A stretch of DNA of 64,000 nucleotides, taken from NCBI GenBank assembly GCA_020638495.1, contig JACKIN010000003.1:186001-250000 (forward strand). The letters are read 5' to 3'. This document shows, piece by piece, positions 1-8,982 of the stretch (within the stretch, counting starts at the first letter, position 1; the number at the start of each line of letters is the position of its first letter). The position numbers and the translations under genes were made by a program. The stretch is from Geminicoccaceae bacterium. GTDB taxonomy: Bacteria; Pseudomonadota; Alphaproteobacteria; Geminicoccales; Geminicoccaceae. Below the pieces are notes generated by a model that had not been told where the DNA came from, did no database searches, and worked only from the letters and a program-made list of their open reading frames with translations.

Positions 1-165
1 GATGTCCTCGAGCCCGGCGACCAGCCGCAGCAGGGTCGACTTGCCGCAGCCGGATGGCCCGACGAAGACGACGAACTCCTGACTCTTGATGTCGAGATCG
101 ACGCCCTTGATCACGTCGACCTTGCCGAAGGATTTCTTCACGCTGTCCAGCTTGATCGTGGCCAT
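1..165 (-). CDS. ABC transporter ATP-binding protein (sugar importer), 5' part only
   Basis: This is the N-terminal 55 residues of the ATPase that powers a CUT1-type sugar importer; the rest lies beyond the window edge. It begins at ATG 165 and shows a beta-strand start (MATIKLDSVKKSFG) and a Walker A motif GPSGCGKST at residues 36-44. It follows the two permease genes by about 50 bases on the same strand, so it is the last visible gene of the operon running from 3367 downwards. The family is the MalK/UgpC/MsmK group, whose members have a C-terminal regulatory domain that cannot be seen here. It acts on the cytoplasmic face of the membrane with the permeases at 216-1984. Confidence 0.93.
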   Translation of the reverse strand, partial: MATIKLDSVKKSFGKVDVIKGVDLDIKSQEFVVFVGPSGCGKSTLLRLVAGLEDI

Positions 166-215
166 CGACGATTTCTCTCTTTCTCAAACTGACCGGTGGC
201 GAGGCACGGCCGGGA

Positions 216-1045
<830 letters not shown>

Positions 1046-1046
<1 letters not shown>

Positions 1047-1984
1047 CACTTGTCTCCGCTCAGATTGAGCCGGCCGGCGTAGATGTAGAGGATGGTGATG
1101 CCGGCGATGATCAGGAAGAGCAGGGTCGAAGCAGCGGAGCCGTAGGCGAAATTGTCGAAATCGAAGAGGTGCTGCCTTGCATAGACCGACATGGTAACGG
1201 TCTGCGCATTGTTGGGGGTGAGCACGTAGATCAGGTCGAAGATCCGCAAGGAATCGAGCATGCGGAAGATGACCGCCACCATGATCGCCGGGCGGATCAA
1301 GGGCAGCGTCACCCTGAAGAAGACCTTGACCGGATGGATGCCGTCGACCTTCGCGGCCTCGTAGATGTCGCCCGGCAGCATCTGCATGCCGGCGAGGATC
1401 AAGAGCGCCATGAAGGGCGTGGTCTTCCACACATCGACGATGATCACGGCGATCATCGCGGTCTCGGGCTGGGCGGTCCAGGCAATGGGCGCACTGATCA
1501 GCCCGAGCTTCAGGAACATGTCGTTCAGGATGCCGAACTGGTCGTTCATCATCCAGTCCCACATCTTCGCCGAGACGATGGTGGGAATGGCCCAGGGCAC
1601 CAGGATCGCGGCGCGCACGAACCCGCGGCCGGCGAATTCGGCGTTCAGCACCAGGGCCACGATGAGGCCGAGCAGTGTCTCGATCGTCACCGCGATGACG
1701 GTGAAGTAGACCGTGTTCCAGACGGCGCGCCACCAGGTCGGGTCCGCGAGCAGCCCGATCCACTCGCCGTCGCCCTCGCCGTAGTCGAGCCAGAAGAGAT
1801 AATTCTCGAAGCCGATCCACTGCCCGCTGCCCGGCTGCGACAGCTTGGCGTCGGTGAAGCCGAGCCAGATCGTCCGCAGCAGGGGCCAGCCGGCCACCGC
1901 CAGCAGCACCAGCATCATCGGGACCAGGAAGATCCAGGCAGCGCGGATCTTCTCGCGAGTCAGCTGGGAGGTGGCGGCGGCCAT
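1046..1984 (-). CDS. Sugar ABC transporter permease (MalF-like)
   Basis: This 312-residue protein is the partner permease of the MalG-like subunit. It has a short cytoplasmic N-terminus (MAAATSQLTREKIRAAW), about six transmembrane helices and the EAA loop DIYEAAKVDGIHPVKVFF near residue 210. It lies between the binding-protein gene (start 3367) and the second permease in one minus-strand operon. The ATG at 1984 is preceded by a roughly 110-base gap that contains a strong hairpin. Together with the adjacent genes it forms a CUT1 importer of the trehalose/maltose (Thu) type; the substrate is inferred from resemblance of the binding protein. Confidence 0.94.
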
Positions 1985-2057
1985 GTTGCGTTCCCTGCCC
2001 GATCTGGTTGCGTCACCCCGGTGCCGGCACCGGGGCCGTTCTCTACCCGGGAGGCGA

Positions 2058-2088
2058 CATGATGCCGGCGGCCCGCGCCGGCATCATG
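2058..2088 (-). terminator. Intra-operon hairpin after the binding-protein gene
   Basis: A perfect 13-base inverted repeat (CATGATGCCGGCG, 2058-2070, and its complement, 2076-2088) encloses a 5-base loop. It sits between the stop codon of the binding-protein gene (2099) and the first permease start (1984). There is no T-tract, so it is better read as an mRNA-stabilising or attenuating element that raises binding-protein output over membrane subunits, as in mal operons. Similar hairpins occupy the same place in the two other sugar importers of this window. Confidence 0.7.
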
Positions 2089-2098
2089 CCTCGCCCAA

Positions 2099-3367
2099 CT
2101 ACCAGCCGGAGCGGCGGATGCGCTTCAGGTTGCGCTCGAGCTCCGCGAGGTTGGTGGCGGCATCGCCCGTGCCCGAAAGCGTGTTGTGGACGGCCGTCCA
2201 GAACTCCTGGCTCACCTGGTTGTAGTTCGCCTTGGTCGGCGCCGATGGCCGCGGCACCGCATTCAGGAAGATGTCGAGCCAGAGCGGGATGACCGGCTGG
2301 GCCTCCGCCACCTCGGCATCCTCGTAGAGCGCGGGGATCGTCGGCAGGCGGGTCGTCTCGATGGCGCGGTCCTTCTGGACCTCGGCGCTGGCCAGGAACT
2401 TGACCAGCTCGATCGCCGCCTCCTGGTCCGGCGAGTAGGCCGAGACGGCGAGATTCCAGCCGCCGAGCGTGGCGGCGCTGCGGTCGCCGCTCGGGCCGAT
2501 CGGCAGCGGCACCACGGCGAACTTGTCCTTGACCGCCGAATCGTCGCCGTTGCTCAGCGCGTAGGCATAGGGCCAGTTGCGCATGAAGACCGAGTTGCCG
2601 ACCTGCCAGACGCCGCGGGCCTCCTCCTCCTTGTAGCCGAGGACACCGGGCGGCGAGATGGTGTCGACCCAGGTCCTGGCCAGGTCGATCGCCTCGGCGG
2701 CGTTCTCGTTGTTGATCGAGATCTCGCCGTCCGGCTCGACGATCTGGCCGCCGCCGTTCGACTTCACCCACTCGAGCGCATTGCAGGTGAGCCCCTCATA
2801 GGCGGAGCCCTGCCAGACGAAGCCCCAGATCTCCGCATTGCCCTCGGCGCGCTCGGCTTCCATCACCGCCTGCGCCGTCTCGGCCATCCCGACCCAGGTG
2901 GTCGGCGGCTCGAAGCCGTGCTTCTCGAGCAGATCGGTCCGGTAGTAGAGGGCCGGCGCATCGGTGAACATCGGCAACGCCACGATCTTGCCGTCCACCG
3001 TCTGCGATTCGATGATCGCCGGGAAATGCTCGCCGACGACGTCCTGCACGTGCTCGGTCAGGTCGACGAAATGGCTGGCGAGCTGCGGCGCCCAGATGAC
3101 GTCCGTGCGATAGACGTCGATATCGGGGTTCTGCGCCGAGAGCCAGAGGCGATACTGGCCGAACTGGTCGGAGGTCGAGGCCGGCATGGTGACGATGGAG
3201 ACCGTGTGCCCCGTCCGTTCCTCGAACCAGTCGAGATGCTTGCGCAGCTCGTCGATGTCCCGGCCGACCGCCCCGCTGACGATCGAGAGCTCCGCGGCAC
3301 CAGCCGCACCACTGACCAGACCGGCCAGAACGAGTGTCAGCAAGCCAGTTCGTGTGCGCAAACGCAT
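2099..3367 (-). CDS. Extracellular sugar-binding protein (trehalose/maltose ThuE-like)
   Basis: This 422-residue periplasmic protein captures sugar and delivers it to the permeases encoded downstream. The signal peptide is MRLRTRTGLLTLVLAGLVSG with a cleavage-type AGAAEL stretch. A purine-rich GGGAGG ribosome site precedes ATG 3367, which is why the longer upstream extension was not used. The mature part resembles ThuE/maltose-binding proteins: a DIDVYRTDVIWA segment, then PMFTDAPALYYRTDLLEKHG, then a hinge region with GVWQVGNSVFMRNWPYAY. Trehalose, maltose or a related disaccharide is the likely ligand. It is divergent from the hydrolase at 3557 across about 190 bases. Confidence 0.93.
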   Translation of the reverse strand: MRLRTRTGLLTLVLAGLVSGAAGAAELSIVSGAVGRDIDELRKHLDWFEERTGHTVSIVTMPASTSDQFGQYRLWLSAQNPDIDVYRTDVIWAPQLASHFVDLTEHVQDVVGEHFPAIIESQTVDGKIVALPMFTDAPALYYRTDLLEKHGFEPPTTWVGMAETAQAVMEAERAEGNAEIWGFVWQGSAYEGLTCNALEWVKSNGGGQIVEPDGEISINNENAAEAIDLARTWVDTISPPGVLGYKEEEARGVWQVGNSVFMRNWPYAYALSNGDDSAVKDKFAVVPLPIGPSGDRSAATLGGWNLAVSAYSPDQEAAIELVKFLASAEVQKDRAIETTRLPTIPALYEDAEVAEAQPVIPLWLDIFLNAVPRPSAPTKANYNQVSQEFWTAVHNTLSGTGDAATNLAELERNLKRIRRSGW

Positions 3368-3556
3368 GGCCGAACCTCCCTCTTGGTTGCTCGAATCGTA
3401 CCTCGGTTTTAACGCATCGCGACAAGAAATCCAGCCGCGACGACCGCCGGCCGCGCAACGGAAGCAGAACCGCCCGCCGTCGAAGGCTTTGCTCGCCGAT
3501 CGCTCTGGCGTGAGTTTCATGCGTGTACTAACGAGGCGTCGTCAGAGATCGACGAG

Positions 3557-5044
3557 GTGCTCGCCTTGAACGTGCTCCTGATTTCGGCCGATCAGTGGCG
3601 GGCCGACTGTCTCGGCTGCGAGGCCGGCTTGCCGGTGCGCACCCCGGCGATCGACGCCTTCGCAGGCGACGCTGTGCGCTTCCGCCGGCACTTCGCGCAG
3701 GCGACGCCCTGCGGGCCGTCGCGCGCCTCGCTGCTGACCGGCCTCTACGCCTTCAACCACCGCTCCATCGGCAACGGCACACCGCTCGACGCCCGACACC
3801 TCACCCTGGCCCAGATCGCCCGCCGGCACGGCATGCGGCCGCTGCTCTTCGGCTACAGCGACACCAGCATCGATCCGCGCAGCGTCCCCGCCGGCGATCC
3901 GCGCCTCCTGACCTACGAGGGGGTCGCACCCGGCTTCGAGCCTGCCTGCATGCTGCTGGAAGATGGCGAGCCCTGGCTCGAGCATCTGGCGGAGCGCGGC
4001 TACGGCCGCCTCACGGTCGACGAGGTCTACGCGACGCCGCTCGGCGCACCTGCCCTCTTCGCCGGCGAGGACAGCGAGACCGCCTTCCTCACCGACCGTT
4101 TTTTGGACTTCCTCGACCGGCCGGGAAGCGATCCCTGGTTCGCCCACCTCTCCTACATCAAGCCGCACCCGCCCTGGGTCGCCGCTGCACCTTACAATTC
4201 GATGTACGAGCGGAGCGGCCTGCCGGGGCCACGGCGGGCACCGACGATCGCCGATGAGGCCGCCCGTCACCCCTACCTCGCCTGGCTGCTGGACCAGAAA
4301 TTCAGCGGCTGGATGGGGCGGACATTCGACCGGCCGGCGGCGCTCGACGAGGCCGTCGTGGCCGAGCTCCGCGCGGTCTATCTCGGCCTCGTCAGCGAGC
4401 TCGATCATCAGCTCGGCCGGGTCCTCCAGGCGCTGGCGCGAACCGGGCTCCTGGAGCGCACGCTCGTCCTGCTGACCGCCGATCACGGCGAGATGCTCGG
4501 CGACCACTGGCTGCTCGGCAAGAACGGCTTCTGGCCGGAGGCCTTCCATGTCCCGCTCATCGTCCGCCACCCCACCCGCCAGCGACCCGGCCACGTCGTC
4601 GACGCCTTCAGCGAGCATGTCGACCTGATGCCGACGATCCTGGGCGCCCTCGGCCTGCCGATCCCGCGCCAGTGCGACGGCCACGACCTGTCGGAATTCC
4701 TTACAGGTCAAAATCCGGCGAACTGGCGCCGGGCCGCGGTCTACGAGCACGATTTTCGCGACCTCGAGCACGGCCGGCATCGCCAGCTCGCGGGTGTCGA
4801 CGACAACGCCGCCTGCCTCGTCGCCCGGCGTTCGGCCGACCGGCTCTACGTGCAGTTCGCCGGTCTCGAGGCCGGCTGCTGGGGCGAGGCTGCGGGCGGC
4901 GGACGAACACCGCAGACGGATCCGGCGGTGCTCCTGGACGAGGCGCAGGCCTTGCTCCGGCATCGCCTGACCAAAGCGGAGCGGCGACTGACCGGCTGCC
5001 TGCTCACGCCCGAGGGTGTCCTCGGCGGCTACGACCCGCTTTGA
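3557..5044 (+). CDS. Phosphonate monoester hydrolase / sulfatase-family phosphodiesterase
   Basis: This 495-residue enzyme belongs to the alkaline-phosphatase superfamily and hydrolyses phosphonate monoesters, phosphodiesters or sulfate esters. The formylglycine motif CGPSRAS starts at Cys52, the nucleophile position in sulfatases and phosphonate monoester hydrolases. Metal-site residues are visible at Asp12 (SADQWR) and in TADHGEMLGDH (Asp309, His310), followed by LLGKNGFWPEAFHVPL. The HPPWVAAAPYNSMY and CDGHDLSEFL stretches match the rhizobial phosphonate monoesterase pattern as I recall it. The start is GTG 3557. No signal peptide is visible, so it is probably cytoplasmic. It is divergent from the ABC importer and overlaps the nth gene by 16 bases at the 3' end. 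Codons around 4697-4715 are unusually A/T-rich and lie in a palindromic repeat. Confidence 0.88.
   Translation: MLALNVLLISADQWRADCLGCEAGLPVRTPAIDAFAGDAVRFRRHFAQATPCGPSRASLLTGLYAFNHRSIGNGTPLDARHLTLAQIARRHGMRPLLFGYSDTSIDPRSVPAGDPRLLTYEGVAPGFEPACMLLEDGEPWLEHLAERGYGRLTVDEVYATPLGAPALFAGEDSETAFLTDRFLDFLDRPGSDPWFAHLSYIKPHPPWVAAAPYNSMYERSGLPGPRRAPTIADEAARHPYLAWLLDQKFSGWMGRTFDRPAALDEAVVAELRAVYLGLVSELDHQLGRVLQALARTGLLERTLVLLTADHGEMLGDHWLLGKNGFWPEAFHVPLIVRHPTRQRPGHVVDAFSEHVDLMPTILGALGLPIPRQCDGHDLSEFLTGQNPANWRRAAVYEHDFRDLEHGRHRQLAGVDDNAACLVARRSADRLYVQFAGLEAGCWGEAAGGGRTPQTDPAVLLDEAQALLRHRLTKAERRLTGCLLTPEGVLGGYDPL
4684..4709. repeat. Palindromic repeat, copy 1 (inside the hydrolase gene)
   Basis: Bases 4684-4704 are identical over 21 bases to 6299-6319. 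In this copy GACCTGT (4685-4691) and ACAGGTC (4703-4709) form a perfect 7-base inverted repeat around an 11-base loop containing GGAATTCC. The codons it contributes (CTT, ACA, GGT, CAA, AAT) are rare in this gene. It may be a small dispersed palindromic element or chance; only two copies were noticed. Confidence 0.55.
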
Positions 5045-5775
5045 GGCGCCGCTTTCAGGGCGGCCGCACGATAGCGGCAGAGATGGGCGATGGCGCAGCT
5101 CGGGCAGTCGGGGTTGCGCGCCTTGCAGACATAGCGGCCATGCAGGATGAGCCAGTGATGCGCCCCCTTGCGGTAGGGCTCGGGCACGACCCGCTCGAGC
5201 ACCGTCTCGACCTCGAGCGGTGTCCTGCCCGGGGCGAGGCCGGTCCGGTTGGCGACCCGGAAGATATGCGTGTCGACGGCGATGGTGGCCTCGCCGAAGG
5301 CCTCGTTGAGCACGACATTGGCGGTCTTGCGCCCCACGCCGGGCAGCGCCTCGAGAGCCGCCCGGTCGTTCGGCACTTGGCCGCCATGCCGCTCGAGGAG
5401 CAGGCGGCTGAGCTCGATCACGTTCCTCGCCTTGTTGCGGTAGAGACCGATCGTCCTGATCGATTCCCGCACCGCCTCTTCGCCGAGCTCCAGCATGGCG
5501 GCGGGTGTGTCGGCCCTGGCGAAGAGCCGCGCCGTCGCCTTGTTGACGCCCACATCCGTCGCCTGGGCGGAGAGGACGACGGCGACCAGGAGCGTGAACG
5601 GATCGGCGTAGTGAAGCTCGGTCGCGGGCGCCGGCCGGTCGCGCGCCAGGGTGGCGAAAAGCTCCAGGATGGCGGCCCGGCCGAGCCGCGAGCGAGCGGC
5701 AGGCCGGGGCTTCGGCCGGCCGGTGGGCGGGCGGCCGCCTCGCGCGCTCTTGGCGTTGCCGGGCTGGCGCTGCAT
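5029..5775 (-). CDS. nth: Endonuclease III (base-excision DNA glycosylase/AP lyase)
   Basis: This 248-residue enzyme removes oxidised pyrimidines and cleaves the resulting abasic site. The helix-hairpin-helix LPGVGRKTANVVL carries the catalytic lysine at 150, and the catalytic aspartate is Asp168 in AVDTHIFRVANRTGL. The 4Fe-4S cluster cysteines are Cys217, Cys224, Cys227 and Cys233 with the classic 6-2-5 spacing. An extra basic, proline-rich N-terminal tail of about 35 residues precedes the glycosylase fold. ATG 5775 was chosen because the longer frame runs into the divergent DUF2244 gene. The gene overlaps the convergent hydrolase by 16 bases. Confidence 0.96.
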   Translation of the reverse strand: MQRQPGNAKSARGGRPPTGRPKPRPAARSRLGRAAILELFATLARDRPAPATELHYADPFTLLVAVVLSAQATDVGVNKATARLFARADTPAAMLELGEEAVRESIRTIGLYRNKARNVIELSRLLLERHGGQVPNDRAALEALPGVGRKTANVVLNEAFGEATIAVDTHIFRVANRTGLAPGRTPLEVETVLERVVPEPYRKGAHHWLILHGRYVCKARNPDCPSCAIAHLCRYRAAALKAAPQSGS

Positions 5776-5802
5776 ATTTCCCCTGATGACGAAAGATGGA
5801 CG

Positions 5803-6297
5803 ATGACCGACGACGCATCCGCGGGGACGGGTCCGGCCGCCTTCGAGGCGGTGCTCTATCCCAACCAGCCGCCGCCGACCAGCAGCCTCGTGCTCCTGGT
5901 CGTGGCGGTGGCCAGCGTGGCGGTGGGCATGAGCATCGGCTTCTACCTCGCCGGGGCCTGGCCGGTTTCCGGCTTCGTCGGGCTCGAGCTCGGCCTGCTG
6001 ATCGCGGCGCTCCTCTGGACACGGCGCGGTGCCCGCTACCGCGAGCATGTGCGGCTCGACGACACGGGCCTGCATGTGCGGGCGATCGCCGGCAATCGCG
6101 TGCTCAGGGCGTGGCGATTCGAGCCCTATTGGGTGCGCGTCGGGCTCGAGCCGGTGCGGCATGGCGAACGGGTGCTGCAGCTCAGCGCCCACGGCCGCAC
6201 GCTGACGCTCGGCCGCTTCCTGACCAGCGCCGAGCGCTGCGATTTTGCCGCCGCCCTGAACCGGGCACTCGGCCGGTATCGGGAAAATAGCGGCTGA
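5803..6297 (+). CDS. DUF2244 family integral membrane protein
   Basis: This 164-residue protein matches the DUF2244 family, a small alphaproteobacterial membrane protein of unknown function. Two hydrophobic segments are seen at about residues 27-49 (LVLLVVAVASVAVGMSIGFY) and 52-70, followed by a soluble part with RRGARYREHVRLDDTGLHV and WRFEPYWVRVGLE, the family core. It starts at ATG 5803, 27 bases from the divergent nth start, so the two genes share a very short promoter region. It is followed by a stem-loop that may end the transcript. Confidence 0.82.
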   Translation: MTDDASAGTGPAAFEAVLYPNQPPPTSSLVLLVVAVASVAVGMSIGFYLAGAWPVSGFVGLELGLLIAALLWTRRGARYREHVRLDDTGLHVRAIAGNRVLRAWRFEPYWVRVGLEPVRHGERVLQLSAHGRTLTLGRFLTSAERCDFAAALNRALGRYRENSG

Positions 6298-6643
6298 GCG
6301 ACCTGTCGGAATTCCTTACGGATATCCCGGACAGACCAGGCGAGGCTTGCCGATGCGCAGAAGGCCATCCACAACTGCCGCCCGCCTTGGCCGAAGCTCG
6401 GACGACCGCCGGGCTACTGCCGCTGCTCTGCGCCGCCCCCCGAGCTTCCCGCCCGAGCGGTCGGCGAGATCTGACTGATTAGCTTACAGATTTCCCAGAT
6501 CATCCCCGCATTCTCCTCCGGCGCCCGGGCAGGAGCTCCGGCCAGGGGTTCTTGTGCGTTGATCCGCAACGTTATTCCACGTCCGGCATCGTGCCTGCAT
6601 CCCACCCTCGAGAGAGCCTCCAAGGTGAAGAGCGGATCCGTCG
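6298..6643. other. Gene-free stretch with repeat copy 2 and a stem-loop
   Basis: No reading frame here has a coding pattern. At 6299-6319 it holds the second copy of the 21-base sequence also found inside the hydrolase gene. Here the copy is the left arm of an imperfect hairpin: CTGTCGG near 6303-6309 can pair with CCGGACAG near 6329-6336 around a short loop at about 6316-6319. The hairpin could terminate the DUF2244 transcript. The rest (6340-6643) is somewhat less GC-rich and probably contains the promoter of the gene at 6644; no clear -35/-10 pair was identified. Confidence 0.5.
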
Positions 6644-7108
6644 ATGAACGAGCCCCAGCAAGGTGTCCCGGAGGCCGGCGCGCATCGTCTGCCGGTGAGC
6701 AAGCTGCGCGGCGTGCCGCAGATGGCGCGGGTCAGGCTCAAGAGCTTGCGCATCACCACATGCGGGAAACTGCTGGCGGCGGCAGCCACACCGGCGGGCC
6801 GGGAACGGCTGGCCGCGGCCACGGGCATCGACCCGGACCTGCTGCTGCAGCTCGTGCGGCGCGCCGATCTCGCCCGGATCAACGGGATCGGCACGGTCTT
6901 CGGGCTGATGCTGGAGGCGCTGGGCGTGGACAATGTCGCCCGGCTGGCCCGGGAGGATGCGGCATCGCTCCACCAGGCGCTCCGCAGCTTCAACAAGGAG
7001 GAGCGGCTCGCCCGCCGCTCGCCCACACCCGAGGAGGTGGCCGAGTGGATCGAGGCTGCGAGGGCCCTCCCGCCATGCGTGGCCGAGGAACCGGTCGAGG
7101 GCGACTGA
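6644..7108 (+). CDS. DUF4332-like protein with a helix-hairpin-helix-type fold
   Basis: This is a 154-residue soluble protein. Its core has the pattern of DUF4332 proteins, which carry helix-hairpin-helix-like repeats: LRITTCGKLLAAAATPAGR, DPDLLLQLVRRADLARINGI and LGVDNVARLARE. Such repeats often contact DNA or other proteins, but no enzymatic residues are visible and the role is unknown. The start is ATG 6644. It stands alone on the plus strand, 170 bases before the cytochrome b561 gene. No signal peptide or membrane segment is present. Confidence 0.7.
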   Translation: MNEPQQGVPEAGAHRLPVSKLRGVPQMARVRLKSLRITTCGKLLAAAATPAGRERLAAATGIDPDLLLQLVRRADLARINGIGTVFGLMLEALGVDNVARLAREDAASLHQALRSFNKEERLARRSPTPEEVAEWIEAARALPPCVAEEPVEGD

Positions 7109-7277
7109 AGGGCAGCTGCCGGGCTCGCACATCGACCCTGTTCCATGAGCAGCGGCAATCCCGGGGGCCCCGGTCGAGCGATCGACGCGGCTTCGCTTGA
7201 TCGACGTCAAGGCATCGGCATGCAGCCCGGCCTTCATTGCCGGGCGTCGTTGCCGACCCGCTTCCTGGAGATCGCTC

Positions 7278-7778
7278 ATGCCCCGCCTGCCGCACCTGAT
7301 GGGGTACTCGCGTGCGCAGATCCGGCTGCACTGGCTGGTCGCCGTGCTGATTACCCTGCAATACCTCCTGCACGAGCCGATCGTGGCGGCCTGGCGGGCT
7401 TTCCGCAAGGGTGAGACCCTTGCCTTCCAGCCCCTCGTCGCCCTGCATGTCGCCGGCGGCCTCGCCATTCTGGCGCTGGTCCTCTGGCGGCTCTGGCTGC
7501 GCTACCGGCGCGGCGCCCCACCGCCGCCCGAGGCCGAGCCCGCGCCCTTGCGCCTCGCCGCCAGGGCGGCCCACGTCACGCTCTACGCGCTCATGGTCGC
7601 GATGCCGCTTTCAGGCGCCGCGGCATGGTTCGGCGGGATCGGGGCGGCCGCCGCCCTGCACGGCTGGCTCCGCATCGTGCTGCTCGTGTTGATCGGGCTG
7701 CACGTGCTGGCCGTGCTGGCCCATCAGCTCGTCTTCAGGACGAGTTTGATGCAGCGAATGTGGCGGGCGGAGATCTGA
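7278..7778 (+). CDS. Cytochrome b561 family membrane protein
   Basis: This 166-residue four-helix di-heme membrane protein probably carries electrons between the quinone pool and a periplasmic partner. Candidate heme ligands are the histidines in RLHWLVAV (about residue 18), LHEPI, ALHVAGG, AHVTLY, LHGW and GLHVLAV. Helices are evident at residues 17-33, 53-73, 92-112 and 128-150. ATG 7278 has a GGAG ribosome site 7 bases upstream; an in-frame upstream start at 7197 would add 27 polar residues and is less likely. The 3' end overlaps the convergent acetyltransferase gene by 44 bases. Confidence 0.9.
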   Translation: MPRLPHLMGYSRAQIRLHWLVAVLITLQYLLHEPIVAAWRAFRKGETLAFQPLVALHVAGGLAILALVLWRLWLRYRRGAPPPPEAEPAPLRLAARAAHVTLYALMVAMPLSGAAAWFGGIGAAAALHGWLRIVLLVLIGLHVLAVLAHQLVFRTSLMQRMWRAEI

Positions 7779-8331
7779 CCGCCGGCCCGCCTTCGACCGC
7801 GGCTCGCAGAACCTTGTACATGTAGGTGGTGGCATCGTAGCCCGAGCCGTCCGGGGCGAGCGAGAAGGCGGGGACACACCCGGTGACCCGATAGCCGAGC
7901 CTGCGATAGAGCCGCTCGGCGGCGCTGCCCGTCGTGGTGTCTAGGGTGACGAGGCTCCGGCCGTGCGCCCTGGCCTGCGCCTCGAGCTCGATCATCAGCC
8001 GCTCGCCGATGCCGCATCTTCGGGAATCGGGGTGGACCAGGAGCTTGGTGACCTCCGCGCGATGCGCCTGGTTGGGCGGCAGGTCGAGGATGAGCTGCAC
8101 CGTGCCGACGATCCGCTCGCGGCACCGCGCCACGAGCAGGATGCGACCGCCGTTCGGCAGCGCCGGGCGGACCTTCTCCAGCCAGAAGGCGCGGGCGTCG
8201 TCCGGCGTGTAGGGCAGGATGAAGTTGACGCTGGCCCCGCCGTTCACCGCAGCGTGGAGAATGCCGCTGAGGTCGTCGAGGCAGGCGGCGAAGCGGTCGC
8301 TGCCGATCGCCTCGATGGTGATCGCGTTCAT
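7735..8331 (-). CDS. GNAT family N-acetyltransferase
   Basis: This 198-residue protein transfers an acetyl group from acetyl-CoA to an unidentified amine. The CoA-binding motif A is visible as KLLVHPDSRRCGIGERLM (R-x-x-G-x-G type), preceded by the strand ILLVARCRERIVGTVQL and followed by LVTLDTTTGSAAERLYRRLG. The start ATG 8331 is one base after the stop of the XRE-cupin regulator gene, so both belong to one minus-strand operon. This pairing suggests that the regulator controls the acetyltransferase. The C-terminal 15 residues lie over the convergent cytochrome gene. Confidence 0.9.
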   Translation of the reverse strand: MNAITIEAIGSDRFAACLDDLSGILHAAVNGGASVNFILPYTPDDARAFWLEKVRPALPNGGRILLVARCRERIVGTVQLILDLPPNQAHRAEVTKLLVHPDSRRCGIGERLMIELEAQARAHGRSLVTLDTTTGSAAERLYRRLGYRVTGCVPAFSLAPDGSGYDATTYMYKVLRAAVEGGPAVRSPPATFAASNSS

Positions 8332-8332
8332 G

Positions 8333-8896
8333 TCAGGCTCCGACCAGAACGAGAACGTAGCGGGCGCCCGCCTCGGCATCGGCGGCGAAGGCGCTCGGTC
8401 CCGCCAGCCAGTAGCGCAGGCAGTCGCCGGGCTCGAGGGCGTGGCACCGGCCATCGAGGGTGACCACGAGGCGACCTTCCAGCAGCACGAGGTGATGCTC
8501 CTGGCCCGGCACGGGCGGGGCAGCATAGGCGAGATCGGCACCGGGCCGCAGCGTGCCTTCGATGATCTCGGCCGCGAGCGGTCCTGCCGGCGGCGAGACG
8601 GCGCGCCGGAGAAAACCGGCCTCGTCGTCGCGCCAGAGCGGCTGTGCCTCACGCCTGACGACGGGGGCAAAATCCGCCTCGACAGGGGCCAGGAGCCGGG
8701 TCAGCGACAGGCCGTGCGCCACGCAGAGGCGGCCGAGCACGTCGGTGGTCGGGCTGACCTCGGCATTCTCCAGCCGCGACAGGGTAGCCCGGCTGACTCC
8801 GGCGAGCGCGGCCAGATGGTCGAGCGTCCAGCCGCGCTCCTGGCGGAGTTGCCGCAGGCGCTCGGCGAGGCGGGAGGTGAGGCCGTCGTCCAGCAC
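8333..8896 (-). CDS. XRE family transcriptional regulator with cupin sensor domain
   Basis: This 187-residue DNA-binding regulator has an N-terminal helix-turn-helix at about residues 9-63 (LRQLRQERGWTLDHLAALAG, then SRATLSRLENAEVSPTTD). A C-terminal cupin at about 110-187 (PGQEHHLVLLEGRLVVTL, then LEPGDCLRYW) probably binds a small ligand. This layout is typical of PuuR-type regulators that often repress their own operon. The start is GTG 8896; no ATG is in frame. Two closely related palindromes lie 5-37 bases upstream and are the probable operator. It is co-transcribed with the acetyltransferase. Confidence 0.92.
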   Translation of the reverse strand: MLDDGLTSRLAERLRQLRQERGWTLDHLAALAGVSRATLSRLENAEVSPTTDVLGRLCVAHGLSLTRLLAPVEADFAPVVRREAQPLWRDDEAGFLRRAVSPPAGPLAAEIIEGTLRPGADLAYAAPPVPGQEHHLVLLEGRLVVTLDGRCHALEPGDCLRYWLAGPSAFAADAEAGARYVLVLVGA

Positions 8897-8900
8897 GAAA

Positions 8901-8933
8901 TTCCATATTCGGAATTATTTTCCGAATACGGAA
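8901..8933. promoter_or_regulatory. Paired-palindrome operator for the XRE-cupin gene
   Basis: Two 14-base boxes, TTCCATATTCGGAA (8901-8914) and TTCCGAATACGGAA (8920-8933), are inverted copies with one mismatch and are separated by TTATT. The second box is itself a perfect TTCCG/CGGAA palindrome. Box centres are 19 bases apart. The element lies immediately before the GTG start at 8896 in a locally A/T-rich stretch, so binding of the encoded regulator would block transcription or translation of its own operon. Confidence 0.75.
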
Positions 8934-8982
8934 ATCCCATGTGCGCGAATGATTGTCAAGCCCGCCCCCGCCGAACGGTTGG

